From contig CAIWTU010000007.1 in the NCBI GenBank assembly GCA_903915655.1, positions 48,176 through 112,175 on the forward strand: a DNA stretch of 64,000 nt, given 5' to 3'. Shown piece by piece: positions 21,960 to 30,260 of the stretch; the first letter of the stretch is position 1, and each line of letters opens with the position of its first letter. A program made the translations under genes and the position numbers. The notes under the pieces are model-generated. The model did no database searches. It saw only the letters and a program-made list of their open reading frames with translations, and was not told the DNA's origin. Origin of the DNA: an uncultured Geobacter sp. GTDB lineage: Bacteria > Desulfobacterota > Desulfuromonadia > Geobacterales > Geobacteraceae.

Positions 21960-22057
21960 ACACGCTGCGGCATAAAGGGCTCTCAGGCGAACTGGTTTCA
22001 AGGATGCAGACCTTCCCCTTGACCGATTGGCAAAGAGCGCTTCTGGGCGAAATATGA
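21920..22057 (+). CDS. Possible 45-residue small protein overlapping the end of rsmG
   Basis: An ATG-started frame of 45 codons beginning inside the last 40 bases of rsmG (MVTGQHTFKKNN...) and ending at a TGA at 22055. The second half (HKGLSGELVSRMQTFPLTDW) has balanced charged and hydrophobic residues that look more protein-like than random sequence. An AGAGGGA run lies just upstream of the ATG. No family is recognised. It could instead be the remnant of a gene lost next to rsmG. The remaining 22058-22211 shows nothing. Confidence 0.3.
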   Translation: MVTGQHTFKKNNLNTLRHKGLSGELVSRMQTFPLTDWQRALLGEI

Positions 22058-22211
22058 AGGCCGGTTTTTAGCGGGTCTTGAAAATAGTTTCATTCATTCC
22101 TGATCCGTATAGCTGAGACTTTAGAAAAAACTTACCCCGTCCGGCATAAGCTGATCTGAAAGATCAAAGATGAATGCGGGGAGGGTATCCTGTATAAGGG
22201 GACGGATCATT

Positions 22212-22595
22212 ATGCAAGTTCGAGTTTATTATGAAGATACCGATGCGGGAGGGGTCGTATACCACTCAAATTATCTGAACTACTTCGAGAGGGGGAGAAC
22301 GGAGTATCTCAGGGAACGAGGTCTCTCGGTCGCCGATATGGCCCGGCGCGGATATGTTTTTCCTGTTGTTCATCTGGAGATCGATTACCGTTCCCCGGCC
22401 CTGCACGATGATCTGCTCAAGATAGAGACCGAGGTCCTGGAAATAGGAAAAACCTCATTTGTCATTGGTCAGCAGGTCATACGGGTAATCGACGGAAAGC
22501 TTTTGGCCGACGGCAAGGTAAAGCTGGTATGTGTCGGACCCGGCATGAAGGCGAAACGGCTTCCTGAAGAGCTCTTAAGGGTAATAAGGGAATAG
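22212..22595 (+). CDS. YbgC/FadM-type acyl-CoA thioesterase
   Basis: Hotdog-fold thioesterase of 127 residues that hydrolyses short acyl-CoA or acyl-ACP thioesters in the cytoplasm. The N-terminal RVYYEDTDAGGVVYHSNYL with the catalytic Asp, then YFERGRTEYLRERG, is the 4-hydroxybenzoyl-CoA thioesterase/YbgC signature. I chose the ATG at 22212 because the family begins almost directly with this strand; an upstream in-frame ATG at 22170 would add 14 atypical residues. YbgC often sits with the Tol-Pal genes, but they are not here. Confidence 0.9.
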   Translation: MQVRVYYEDTDAGGVVYHSNYLNYFERGRTEYLRERGLSVADMARRGYVFPVVHLEIDYRSPALHDDLLKIETEVLEIGKTSFVIGQQVIRVIDGKLLADGKVKLVCVGPGMKAKRLPEELLRVIRE

Positions 22596-22715
22596 ATCGC
22601 CATGATCCGGGACCTGTCGGGGCATTTCATCTGCCAACCGTGGACCTGCTTTTTTCTGAATTAATTCAGTGTTGTCGGATTCTCTTGGTTTAATCGAAGA
22701 TCCATGGAGTTATAA

Positions 22716-23132
22716 ATGGAACTGAACTATGAATCTTTGCGATATGCCTGTTTCTCGGCCGCTAAAAAAACAATGTGGGATGTGCGACCGACTGATCTGG
22801 CCAAAATAGAAAATCTTGCCAGGGAATTTCATACCATTGCCCTGAGTCATCTCGACGAGGTGCTAAAACAGGGGCGAGATAGTAATATTCTTGTTCGGGC
22901 AGTAACCTATCTCGCGAATACCCACGCAATTCCCCCGATGCATGACAATCGCGAATGGTTTATTTTCATGTTAAGGACATTGGTAGAACTTTCCTGCCCG
23001 AAAAAGGACCAGACTGCTGAGACGGCTGAAATTTTTTCAGATATTGAGGCAGGTATTATCATGGCAAGAGAGGATATAGGAGAACCAGAGCTAACCGCAG
23101 CGGAGAGCATATCTGTACCTCCTTCTGTTTGA
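22716..23132 (+). CDS. Hypothetical protein, 138 residues
   Basis: Not recognised. It is predicted soluble and mostly helical, with a patterned hydrophobic stretch in the middle (FHTIALSHLDEVLKQG, FIFMLRTLVELS) and an acidic C-terminal third. It has only two cysteines, far apart, so a metal site is unlikely. It starts with ATG at 22716, 120 bases after the thioesterase and 76 before miaA, all on the plus strand. Codon use looks like that of its neighbours, so I take it as a real gene. Confidence 0.65.
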   Translation: MELNYESLRYACFSAAKKTMWDVRPTDLAKIENLAREFHTIALSHLDEVLKQGRDSNILVRAVTYLANTHAIPPMHDNREWFIFMLRTLVELSCPKKDQTAETAEIFSDIEAGIIMAREDIGEPELTAAESISVPPSV

Positions 23133-23208
23133 CAGATACATATTTGATTTGATATCAATCAATATTTACTATGACACTCAAAGATGGTTAAGGTGAAAGG
23201 GGTGTGCC

Positions 23209-24129
23209 GTGCAGTATGATCTCCTGGCCATACTTGGTCCGACCGCTTCCGGTAAAACAAGGCTTGCGGTGCAGTTGGCAAGGGCGCTTGATGGCGAAAT
23301 CATCTCTGCCGATTCGAGGCAGCTCTACCGGGGAATGGATATCGGAACAGGGAAAGACCTGGGCGAGTATGGGGATGTTCCATATCACCTCATCGACATA
23401 CTTGAACCTGGTGAAGATTTCGATCTTTTCAAATTTCAGAGGCTCTTTCTGGAGGCCTTCAGAGGGATTTGCGATCGGGGCAGGTTACCGATCCTGGCGG
23501 GTGGAACGGGGATGTATCTCGATGCGGTCCTGACGGGCTACCATTTGGTAGAGGTACCTGAAAACCCGTATTTGCGAGATGGTCTGGCCGGTATGTCGAT
23601 TGCTGAACTGGCCCGAAGACTCAAAATGACAGATTGCAGACTCCACAACACAACCGACCTCCTGGATCGAGTTCGTCTCACCAGGGCCATAGAAATTGCA
23701 GAGTATAAGGCGGAAATGCCTGTTCCGACCTTTCCCGAGTTCAGGTCGGCAGTGATCGGAATCAGGTGGGAAAGGGGTCTGCTATGCAGGCGGATTACCG
23801 ACCGGCTGAAAGAGAGACTGAAGAATGGCTTGATTGAAGAAGTGAAGCGCCTGCACAATAAAGGGGTCTCGCTTGCTACTCTGGAATTTTACGGTCTCGA
23901 GTACCGTTTTGTTGCAAGATATTTACGAGGTGATCTGAACCTGAACGATATGTTTCAAAAACTTAACAGTGCAATTCACCACTTCGCCAAACGCCAGGAG
24001 ACCTGGTTTCGCCGTATGGAACGGAACGGCACTTTGATCCATTGGTTGGATGGGGGCGGTGAACCGCTCGCGGAAGCGCTGCCATTACTTTGCCCCCGGT
24101 GCAGTTCATCTGCCAGGTCGATCTATTGA
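23209..24129 (+). CDS. miaA: tRNA dimethylallyltransferase (MiaA family), divergent C-terminus
   Basis: Transfers a dimethylallyl group to N6 of A37 in tRNAs reading UNN codons. The 306 residues include the P-loop GPTASGKT, EIISADSRQLYRGMDIGTGK, YHLIDILEP, the GGTGMYLDAVLTG motif and the C-terminal FAKRQETWFRR. It starts at a GTG with an AAAGGGG ribosome site 4-8 bases upstream. The usual GYKE segment is replaced by YGLEYRFVARYL, so this may be the second MiaA paralogue seen in some Geobacter-like genomes rather than the main one. It is convergent with pyk. Confidence 0.88.
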   Translation: MQYDLLAILGPTASGKTRLAVQLARALDGEIISADSRQLYRGMDIGTGKDLGEYGDVPYHLIDILEPGEDFDLFKFQRLFLEAFRGICDRGRLPILAGGTGMYLDAVLTGYHLVEVPENPYLRDGLAGMSIAELARRLKMTDCRLHNTTDLLDRVRLTRAIEIAEYKAEMPVPTFPEFRSAVIGIRWERGLLCRRITDRLKERLKNGLIEEVKRLHNKGVSLATLEFYGLEYRFVARYLRGDLNLNDMFQKLNSAIHHFAKRQETWFRRMERNGTLIHWLDGGGEPLAEALPLLCPRCSSSARSIY

Positions 24130-24170
24130 AATACACGAATCTTCGCTGGCATCTGCACTGCCAATACTTT

Positions 24171-25622
24171 TTATAAGGTCGTCCTCTCCCCGGTCACGCT
24201 GTCAGACCCGAGGCTGTGAACCTTCAACAGGTTGGTTGTGCATCGAGACGCAAGCGGTGCTCCCATGGTGATAACAACCATCTCCCCTTTTTTGAACCCA
24301 TGCGACAATAGTTCATTTTCTACCGCAGCAATTTGAAGATCGGTTCCATCCATGGAAGGTACCGATCCTGTGGTTACCCCCCAATATAGCGCCAGACGTC
24401 GCTGTATTTCAACATAAGGGGTGATAGCGTAAACAGGGAGTTGGGGCCGGAACCGGGAAATGATTGCAGCGGTGTTTCCCGATTGGGTAATAACTACGAT
24501 AGCCTTGACCTTGAGGGCGGAGGCGGCAAGACAGGCGGCTTCTGCTACCGCTTCAGTCACATTTTTGCTGTGAACAACCGTTTCCACTGGAATGCGCCAG
24601 AGGTCGGCCTGTTCTACGTCCAGTGCTACCTTAACCATAGTGGCTACCGCCTCAACAGGGTATTTGCCAACTGCTGTTTCCCCTGAAAGCATAACCGCAT
24701 CGGTTCCGTCCAGAATAGCATTGGCAACATCGGATGTCTCTGCCCTGGTCGGTGTATGGTGTGCTATCATCGACTCGAGCATTTGCGTGGCAGTTATGAC
24801 CGGCTTGCCGGCCTTATTGCAGAGGCGGATAATTTTTTTCTGGATAAGCGGAACCCGCTCCGGGCTCAGTTCGACCCCAAGATCTCCTCTGGCGACCATG
24901 ATGGCATCTGCAGCTGCCAATATTTTTACAAAATTGCGTAAGGCTTCCGGCTTTTCTATCTTGGCAATTACAGGGATATGGAGGCCGCGCTCTTTGATGA
25001 GTTGTTTGAGGTTTTCGATGTCTGAGGCTTTACGGACAAAGGAAAGGGCAATGTAGTCGACTTTCCATTCGAGGCAGAAATTGAGATCGGCGTGATCTTT
25101 TTCGGTAAGGGATGGCGCGGAGACAGCCACTCCCGGAAGGTTGATCCCCTTGTGATCCGTCAGAACTCCACCCTCGATTACCTTGCAGGAAACGGTGGTG
25201 TCAGTCTTTGAAATAACCCTGAGCTCAATAGCGCCGTCGTCCAGAAGCAATCGTGCCCCTGATGTCACATCATGCGGAAGGTCTGCATAGTTTGTGTATA
25301 TCAACCCCTTCCGGCCGAGAACCTCAAGGGTGGTTATATCAACTCTCTCCCCTTTTTCCAGTAAAATAGAGCCCCCAGATATCTTCCCGGTTCTGATTTT
25401 AGGACCCTGCAAATCTGCCAGAATGCTTACCTGCCTGTTTTTGTGCTCTGAAAGGGTTCTGATCGTGGTGATAAGTTCCGCCATCACATCATGGGCGCCG
25501 TGGGAGAAATTGAGACGGAAGAGGTCAACTCCCGCATCCATGAGGTGTTCAATCACCGCTGGCGAAGAAGATGCCGGGCCTAGGGTTGCGATTATCTTGG
25601 TTTTTCGTCTCGATTTGTGCAT
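24171..25622 (-). CDS. pyk: Pyruvate kinase
   Basis: Last step of glycolysis: phosphoenolpyruvate + ADP to pyruvate + ATP. It has 483 residues. The N-terminal KIIATLGPASSS, the RLNFSHG substrate segment, IAKIEKPEALRN, MVARGDLGVEL and TATQMLESM (active-site lid) are all present. The C-terminal allosteric domain is of normal length. It starts 24 bases downstream of a dihaem cytochrome lipoprotein gene on the same strand, so the two are probably co-transcribed. Confidence 0.97.
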   Translation of the reverse strand: MHKSRRKTKIIATLGPASSSPAVIEHLMDAGVDLFRLNFSHGAHDVMAELITTIRTLSEHKNRQVSILADLQGPKIRTGKISGGSILLEKGERVDITTLEVLGRKGLIYTNYADLPHDVTSGARLLLDDGAIELRVISKTDTTVSCKVIEGGVLTDHKGINLPGVAVSAPSLTEKDHADLNFCLEWKVDYIALSFVRKASDIENLKQLIKERGLHIPVIAKIEKPEALRNFVKILAAADAIMVARGDLGVELSPERVPLIQKKIIRLCNKAGKPVITATQMLESMIAHHTPTRAETSDVANAILDGTDAVMLSGETAVGKYPVEAVATMVKVALDVEQADLWRIPVETVVHSKNVTEAVAEAACLAASALKVKAIVVITQSGNTAAIISRFRPQLPVYAITPYVEIQRRLALYWGVTTGSVPSMDGTDLQIAAVENELLSHGFKKGEMVVITMGAPLASRCTTNLLKVHSLGSDSVTGERTTL

Positions 25623-25646
25623 GGTTATCTCCTGGGTGCAGAGCTT

Positions 25647-25982
25647 TCAGTGATGGAATCGTCCGGTACGTTCCTTATGAGCCATGTTCGGAGCGTTATG
25701 GCAAGCAAAACATTTCACTTCTTCGACTTTTCGTGTCTCGAGTGCTGAAGTCGGTCTAGATGTATCCGGCATGCTGTACTGTCCAGTCTGGAAATATAAA
25801 TGATTTCTTTCATCATTGAGAATGGGAGCTTGGTAGGCAACGGACCAGTTCTCGCTTACTGGCTGGGTATGGCACTGGTCGCATCCTCCGGGCGGAGGAA
25901 TAGCTTGCCACGATTTGAACATGGTGCATCCAGCCAGAAGGACCAGGCCGATGACAGCCGCGAAAAAAACCCAATTTTTCAT
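25647..25982 (-). CDS. Dihaem c-type cytochrome lipoprotein
   Basis: A 111-residue exported electron-transfer protein. It starts at the ATG at 25982 (MKNWVFFAAVIGLVLLAGC), 8 bases after a GGAG ribosome site; a longer upstream frame is less likely. The lipobox LAGC predicts signal peptidase II cleavage and a lipid anchor, and CDQCH and CFACH are two CxxCH haem sites. The second part (PTSALETRKVEEVKCFACHNAP) resembles nitrate/selenate-type small cytochrome lipoproteins, but I cannot name a partner. It is the upstream neighbour of pyk. Confidence 0.88.
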   Translation of the reverse strand: MKNWVFFAAVIGLVLLAGCTMFKSWQAIPPPGGCDQCHTQPVSENWSVAYQAPILNDERNHLYFQTGQYSMPDTSRPTSALETRKVEEVKCFACHNAPNMAHKERTGRFHH

Positions 25983-26203
25983 GAAAAACTCCTTGCCAAG
26001 TATCAGGAAAGTCAGTCTGAATATCGATTCTTGAAGCATATCATAAAGAGCGTGTAATACAAAACAATCATGTGAATAATCGGTATGGTCTCGAAAAATC
26101 AATGACCCTATTGATATATACGCAGTTACTGCATTTATGCTACACTGTGCGCTGTATACCCGTATTTAGCGAGGTTGAAAGTCTTAAAAGGGAGAACAAT
26201 TCG

Positions 26204-26749
26204 ATGTTGACCAGAAACAGGGGCATGCTGTTTTCAGGGCTGGTGGTAAATGTTGAGGAGATGGAAGTCCTGGTGGGGGAGAAGGGGTGGCATCTCTTCC
26301 AGATCGTGCGGCATCCGGGTGGTGTCGGAGTGCTTCCTCTGCACCTGGATGGAACAGTGACCCTAATCCGGCAGAACCGACCTGCCGTTGACTCAAAAAT
26401 GTTGGAACTGCCGGCCGGCCGGCTCGACCCATGCGAGGCACCGGAACAGTGCGGGCGGCGGGAGCTGGCTGAAGAAACCGGTCTTGCTGCCGGAAAACTT
26501 GAATCCCTTGGGATTATCCACCCATCACCAGGTGTTTTAGATGAAGTCGTGCACCTTTTTCTCGCTACGGAACTTTCGCAAGGGGATCCGGATCCAGAGT
26601 ATTACGAAGATATCGAAACGGTCCGAATCCCTTTCCAGGAGGCCTTGAGCATGGCCATTGACGGGTCGATAAGTGACGGCAAAACGGCAATGGCCCTCTT
26701 CAGGGCGGCCAGCAGGGGATTACCGGGTATTATTGCCTCCTCCGGTTAA
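26204..26749 (+). CDS. NUDIX hydrolase, ADP-ribose pyrophosphatase-like
   Basis: Cytoplasmic Mg-dependent hydrolase cleaving nucleoside diphosphate sugars, probably ADP-ribose, judged by the ELPAGR motif before the box. It has 181 residues. The Nudix box reads GRLDPCEAPEQCGRRELAEE followed by TGL. I start it at the ATG at 26204, 10 bases after AAGGGAG; an upstream in-frame ATG at 26072 would overlap the neighbouring promoter region. It is divergent from the cytochrome-pyk pair. Confidence 0.88.
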   Translation: MLTRNRGMLFSGLVVNVEEMEVLVGEKGWHLFQIVRHPGGVGVLPLHLDGTVTLIRQNRPAVDSKMLELPAGRLDPCEAPEQCGRRELAEETGLAAGKLESLGIIHPSPGVLDEVVHLFLATELSQGDPDPEYYEDIETVRIPFQEALSMAIDGSISDGKTAMALFRAASRGLPGIIASSG

Positions 26750-26916
26750 CCCGAACAAATTTCCCCTCGTTACTCCACTGCTAATGCAGGGCTTCCTTCA
26801 GAGTCATGTAAAGACCAGGTCCAAGTTTTTGTGGCAGGTTATCTTCGGTAATTGCTATAATGAGAAAATTTGGTTTTGATAACATAAAATTGATTGGTAA
26901 AAAGGGGTAGTGATAA

Positions 26917-27126
26917 CCGAAATACGAACGGTCCGTCAAACGCTACCTGAGTACCCGTGAAGCATTGGGCGAGCCGGACCCCTTCCGAATCAAGTACCGT
27001 ACGTTACTTACGGAGATAATCCGTGAGGTAGTTCTCCATGGTGTAGGACAGGCACAGAGCCTGGGGTATGGAAAGTCAGACCTGCCAGGTTTTTGGAAAC
27101 CAGGCAGGTCTGAAGTAGCGATATAA
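26917..27126 (+). pseudogene. Gene remnant, Fic-like N-terminal segment (tentative)
   Basis: A 70-codon open frame without a start codon containing RYLSTREALGEPDPFRIKYR and then TLLTEIIREVVLHG. The LGEPDPFR-KYR phrase is one I associate, with low confidence, with the N-terminus of some Fic-family proteins. The end of the frame runs into a palindromic repeat, suggesting an inserted element ended the gene. No catalytic HxFxxGNGR motif is present. Confidence 0.4.
27076..27113. repeat. Palindromic REP-like hairpin
   Basis: Two 17-base arms with one mismatch (TCAGACCTGCCAGGTTT and AAACCAGGCAGGTCTGA) around a 4-base loop. No T-run follows, so it looks like a mobile palindrome rather than a terminator. 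It overlaps the end of the preceding remnant frame. Confidence 0.65.
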
Positions 27127-27235
27127 ATCATTCAAGAACATGAAGTTGTTTGGGGTATGAACTGGAGTTCAGTAACTATAGGTCAGATTGCTATTATGGA
27201 TCGGACAATCATAACCCCCGATTCGTCAGAGGCCG

Positions 27236-27886
27236 CTACTCTTCCTTATCTCGAGGTTTTTCGTCCAGTTGGCGGAGGATCGCCCGCGCGGGAGCGCCAT
27301 CGCCGCCCCGTATTTTCAAGGGGAGACAGATAAGCTCGTATATCCCCGCAGGGACTCCGCTCAGGTCGAGACCCTCGAGGATAACTGTCATCTGACTCAA
27401 CAGTTCTTTGTGGGTGTTGCCGTTGCCCGAAAAAGACTCAATAGAGAGATAGTCTATGCCAATCAACCTGATACCGATTTCAATCAGGTAAGCGGCTCCG
27501 TCTTCGGAAAGGGAGGCATAGCCGTCTGAAAAAACCGCCTGGTTCCAGAGCCGCGAATTATCCGTCTTCAACAGGAGCCGATCCTCACCTTTGATGGGGA
27601 GCCTCTCCAACTCCTTCCTTCCAATCAGCTTTGCTCCCCCGATCTCAACTACGAGGGTTCGCCCGATCAGCGTTGAAAGTGGTATCTGGTCGACCGTTGC
27701 ACCCCCATCGTCCATATGTTGCGGAGCATCGATATGGGTGCCGGAATGGGTGGAGAGGGAAAGTATGGAAACATTGGCGCTATCACCCTTTTGTATAGAC
27801 AAAAACGGTTTCAGAACTATTTGCGGATCACCCGGGTAGACCGGCGTATCGATGGACAAAGGAACACTGATATCGTAAATTTTCAT
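27236..27886 (-). CDS. Cyclase/kynurenine formamidase-family metallohydrolase
   Basis: Metal-dependent hydrolase of the putative cyclase (KynB) family, 216 residues. The N-terminal YDISVPLSIDTPVYPGDP and the metal-binding motif HSGTHIDAPQHM are diagnostic; IELIGIDYLS-like and GLDLSGVPAGIYELICLPL near the end are also typical. I chose the second ATG (27886, MKIYDIS), nine bases after GGGAG; the first would be at 27892. In some anaerobes such enzymes act on formylated or cyclic amides; the substrate here is unknown. No other kynurenine genes are visible. Confidence 0.88.
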   Translation of the reverse strand: MKIYDISVPLSIDTPVYPGDPQIVLKPFLSIQKGDSANVSILSLSTHSGTHIDAPQHMDDGGATVDQIPLSTLIGRTLVVEIGGAKLIGRKELERLPIKGEDRLLLKTDNSRLWNQAVFSDGYASLSEDGAAYLIEIGIRLIGIDYLSIESFSGNGNTHKELLSQMTVILEGLDLSGVPAGIYELICLPLKIRGGDGAPARAILRQLDEKPRDKEE

Positions 27887-28224
27887 GATCATCTTCTCCC
27901 AGGTCGCACCATTTATCGTTAGTGTGAAAAATTGTACACCGTTTTATAAATAATATCCGGAAAAAAGAGGGCTTTTCAGTCGAGGTTCCTTTCTCGTCAA
28001 TTATCATCGTTACGCTCTACAAATAATATCGTGTTAATTTTTTCCGTTGTTGAAAATTGTGCTGCCAGTCAATTTTGACAGGCGCCGCTCGATTATTTAT
28101 AGCTATTTAGTAGCCAATTTATTACTATTGAAACTATCTAAACATTGAGTTTCAGGAGCAATGTTTCTCTTATGAATCCGGAATGTGACCTCCCGCCAAG
28201 CGGTGCGGCCTGGCAAAAGGGGAG
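27887..28224. other. Gene-free region upstream of tadA
   Basis: No gene is seen. The left half is AT-rich and could hold promoters for both flanking genes. Near tadA (28188-28223) CTCCC pairs with GGGAG and GCCA with TGGC, a possible small leader hairpin whose 3' arm would cover the tadA ribosome site. No SRP RNA, a common neighbour of tadA, was found. Confidence 0.3.
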
Positions 28225-28707
28225 ATGATGGATGATGCATACTGGATGGGAGTTGCCCTTGGCGAGGCAAGAAAAGCTGCCAGGCGCGGGGAAGTGCCGA
28301 TCGGGGCAGTTGTTGTAAGGGATGGTACGGTTCTTGGGCGGGGATATAACCTGCGGGAAGGCAAACAAGATCCCACCGCACACGCGGAAATAATTGCCAT
28401 CCGCAAGGCTTCAAGTAAGATTGGTGCCTGGCGTCTAACCGGTGCCACCATATACGTAACGCTTGAACCGTGTGCGATGTGTATGGGCGCGATTCTTCTG
28501 GCGAGGGTTGACCGCGTGGTGTTCGGTTGCCATGATCCAAAGGGGGGGGCTGCCGGATCGCTATATGATTTGTCGGATGATTCGCGACTCAACCACAGAG
28601 TCGCACTTACTGTTGGGATACTGAGGGAAGAGTGCTCCGAAATTCTCAGCAACTTTTTTGCCAATTTGAGGAAACTGAAAAAACAGTCTGCAGAGAGCGA
28701 ATTGTGA
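28225..28707 (+). CDS. tadA: tRNA-specific adenosine deaminase
   Basis: Zinc enzyme that converts wobble A34 of tRNA-Arg to inosine. It has 160 residues. Zinc ligands and the catalytic Glu are in HAEIIAIR and PCAMCMGAIL; DRVVFGCHDPKGGAAGSLYDL is the family C-terminal signature. An AGGGGAG ribosome site stands directly upstream of an ATGATG start pair; the second ATG may be the true start. Confidence 0.95.
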   Translation: MMDDAYWMGVALGEARKAARRGEVPIGAVVVRDGTVLGRGYNLREGKQDPTAHAEIIAIRKASSKIGAWRLTGATIYVTLEPCAMCMGAILLARVDRVVFGCHDPKGGAAGSLYDLSDDSRLNHRVALTVGILREECSEILSNFFANLRKLKKQSAESEL

Positions 28708-28760
28708 GTGGCAGCCGTCGGACCGGAATTAGAAAGAACCGCCTGATAAGGATGTGAAGA

Positions 28761-29204
28761 ATGGAACAGACGCGGGTTGACAAACTATTGGCAGATGGTC
28801 TAAAGGAACTTGACCGGGGAAACACGAGGGGAGCTCTTGGAAAACTGGAAGAGGCTGCCCGGATGGAGCGAAGGCCTAAGATCCTTTCCAATCTTGCCTA
28901 CTGCCGGGCTAAAGAAAATCGTGACTTCGATGCAGCGATCTCATTGTGCAGGGAGGCAATATCGGATGAATCGACAAGCTCCCTGCATTATCTTAACCTC
29001 GGCAGGGTATATTTGCTTTGTGGGAAAAAGAAGGAGGCAATCAGGACGTTTCTGGATGGACAACTCCATGAAAATAACAGTCAGATCAGGGAAGAATTGA
29101 TCGGGATTGGCTGGAGGAAACCACCGGTGATCCACTCTCTCCCGAGGGAACATCTCCTCAACCGGGTTATAGGTTTACTCCTGAGCAGACTAAAAATACG
29201 TTAG
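28761..29204 (+). CDS. Small TPR-like protein
   Basis: A 147-residue soluble protein with two or three tetratricopeptide-like helix pairs: KLLADGLKELDRGNTRGALGKL (about 8-29), ILSNLAYCRAKENRDFDAAI (about 40-60) and SLHYLNLGRVYLLCGKKKEA (about 74-94). TPRs mediate protein contacts; the partner is unknown. The C-terminal basic tail (LLSRLKIR) is distinctive. The stop overlaps by 4 bases the convergent RluA-type gene. Confidence 0.8.
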   Translation: MEQTRVDKLLADGLKELDRGNTRGALGKLEEAARMERRPKILSNLAYCRAKENRDFDAAISLCREAISDESTSSLHYLNLGRVYLLCGKKKEAIRTFLDGQLHENNSQIREELIGIGWRKPPVIHSLPREHLLNRVIGLLLSRLKIR

Positions 29205-30094
29205 CAATCAACAGCTGTCTCAATGCCATATTTCCCGCAAACCGAGGTAAACTGTTCATCCAGAGGGGCAGTTATGCTGATCTTTCTGCCGTCACCTGCT
29301 TCAAAGGCCATAGTCCGGCAATGGAGCATCATCCGTGGGGCGGAAGCGCCTCCATACACCTGGTCCCCTACAATCGGTAAACCGCAATGTTCAAGATGAA
29401 CCCGGATCTGGTGGGTACGACCGGTCATGGGCGTTGCCTCAAGCAGTGCAGTGCCGGTTGCTGCGGCAATTACCCTGAATCCGGTCTGTGATTCCCTTCC
29501 GGGTGTCTCTACACCGTAGCGTGACTTGGCTACCTTGGCAATGGGAGCATTAGTCAGCCACTGTTGCCGGGACGGATTTCCAGTTACCAATGCCAGATAG
29601 GTCTTGGCAACTTTCCCTTCCTTCAGCAAAGTGGAGAGGTGTGCTGCATACTTTTTGTTTTTTGGAAAAACCATGACCCCTGAAGTTCCCCGGTCGAGCC
29701 GGTGAATGACCCTGGCAGGCTCACCGTTACCCTGATTTTTCATGTAAACACCGACGGCATACTCCACCGTACCTTTCAGCTGGTATGGGGTGCGCTGGCA
29801 GTTGATCCCGGCAGCCTTGTTGATGGCCAGGCAGTTTTTGTCTTCGTAAAGTAGCTCTTCTACGGAATAGACCAACTCGCGGCAGAACTCCGGCTCCATC
29901 ACCCCTATGGAGATATCATCCCCCTCCAGCAGGGTACGCGAAGCCACCCTCACGCAGGCATGACGGATAGTACATCCTCCCCAATCGATGATCCTGCGTA
30001 TCTGGCCCTTGGAGAGTTGCGGGAACAGCTGCTTTACGCCGTCATCCAGACGCATCCCTGCCTGTTCCTGCCCCACAACCGATTTAAGAATCAC
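29201..30094 (-). CDS. RluA-family pseudouridine synthase
   Basis: Converts uridine to pseudouridine in rRNA or tRNA. It is 297 residues, with an S4-like N-terminal domain (RLDDGVKQLFPQLSKGQIRRII) and the catalytic domain. The active-site signature is HRLDRGTSGVMVFPKN with the catalytic Asp, and GRTHQIRVHLEHCG follows. The target site cannot be told from the sequence. Confidence 0.92.
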   Translation of the reverse strand: MILKSVVGQEQAGMRLDDGVKQLFPQLSKGQIRRIIDWGGCTIRHACVRVASRTLLEGDDISIGVMEPEFCRELVYSVEELLYEDKNCLAINKAAGINCQRTPYQLKGTVEYAVGVYMKNQGNGEPARVIHRLDRGTSGVMVFPKNKKYAAHLSTLLKEGKVAKTYLALVTGNPSRQQWLTNAPIAKVAKSRYGVETPGRESQTGFRVIAAATGTALLEATPMTGRTHQIRVHLEHCGLPIVGDQVYGGASAPRMMLHCRTMAFEAGDGRKISITAPLDEQFTSVCGKYGIETAVDC

Positions 30095-30260
30095 TTCCTG
30101 TCTCCCTTCATGACAGGGAATCGGGATGCCCTGCTGCCTGATTCAGGCAAATTTTATCAGTCAAACAACGTTTGCAACAGGAAATCTCATTTGCGCATTG
30201 ACAGGTGTGAGGTAGAGTTAATCTCTCCGGGTTCAATTCCCTGAAGCCTGTCTGGATGCA

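Noticed and set aside
28688..28760. SRP RNA near tadA
   Set aside because: The conserved GGTCAGG/AAGCAGCC core is not there.
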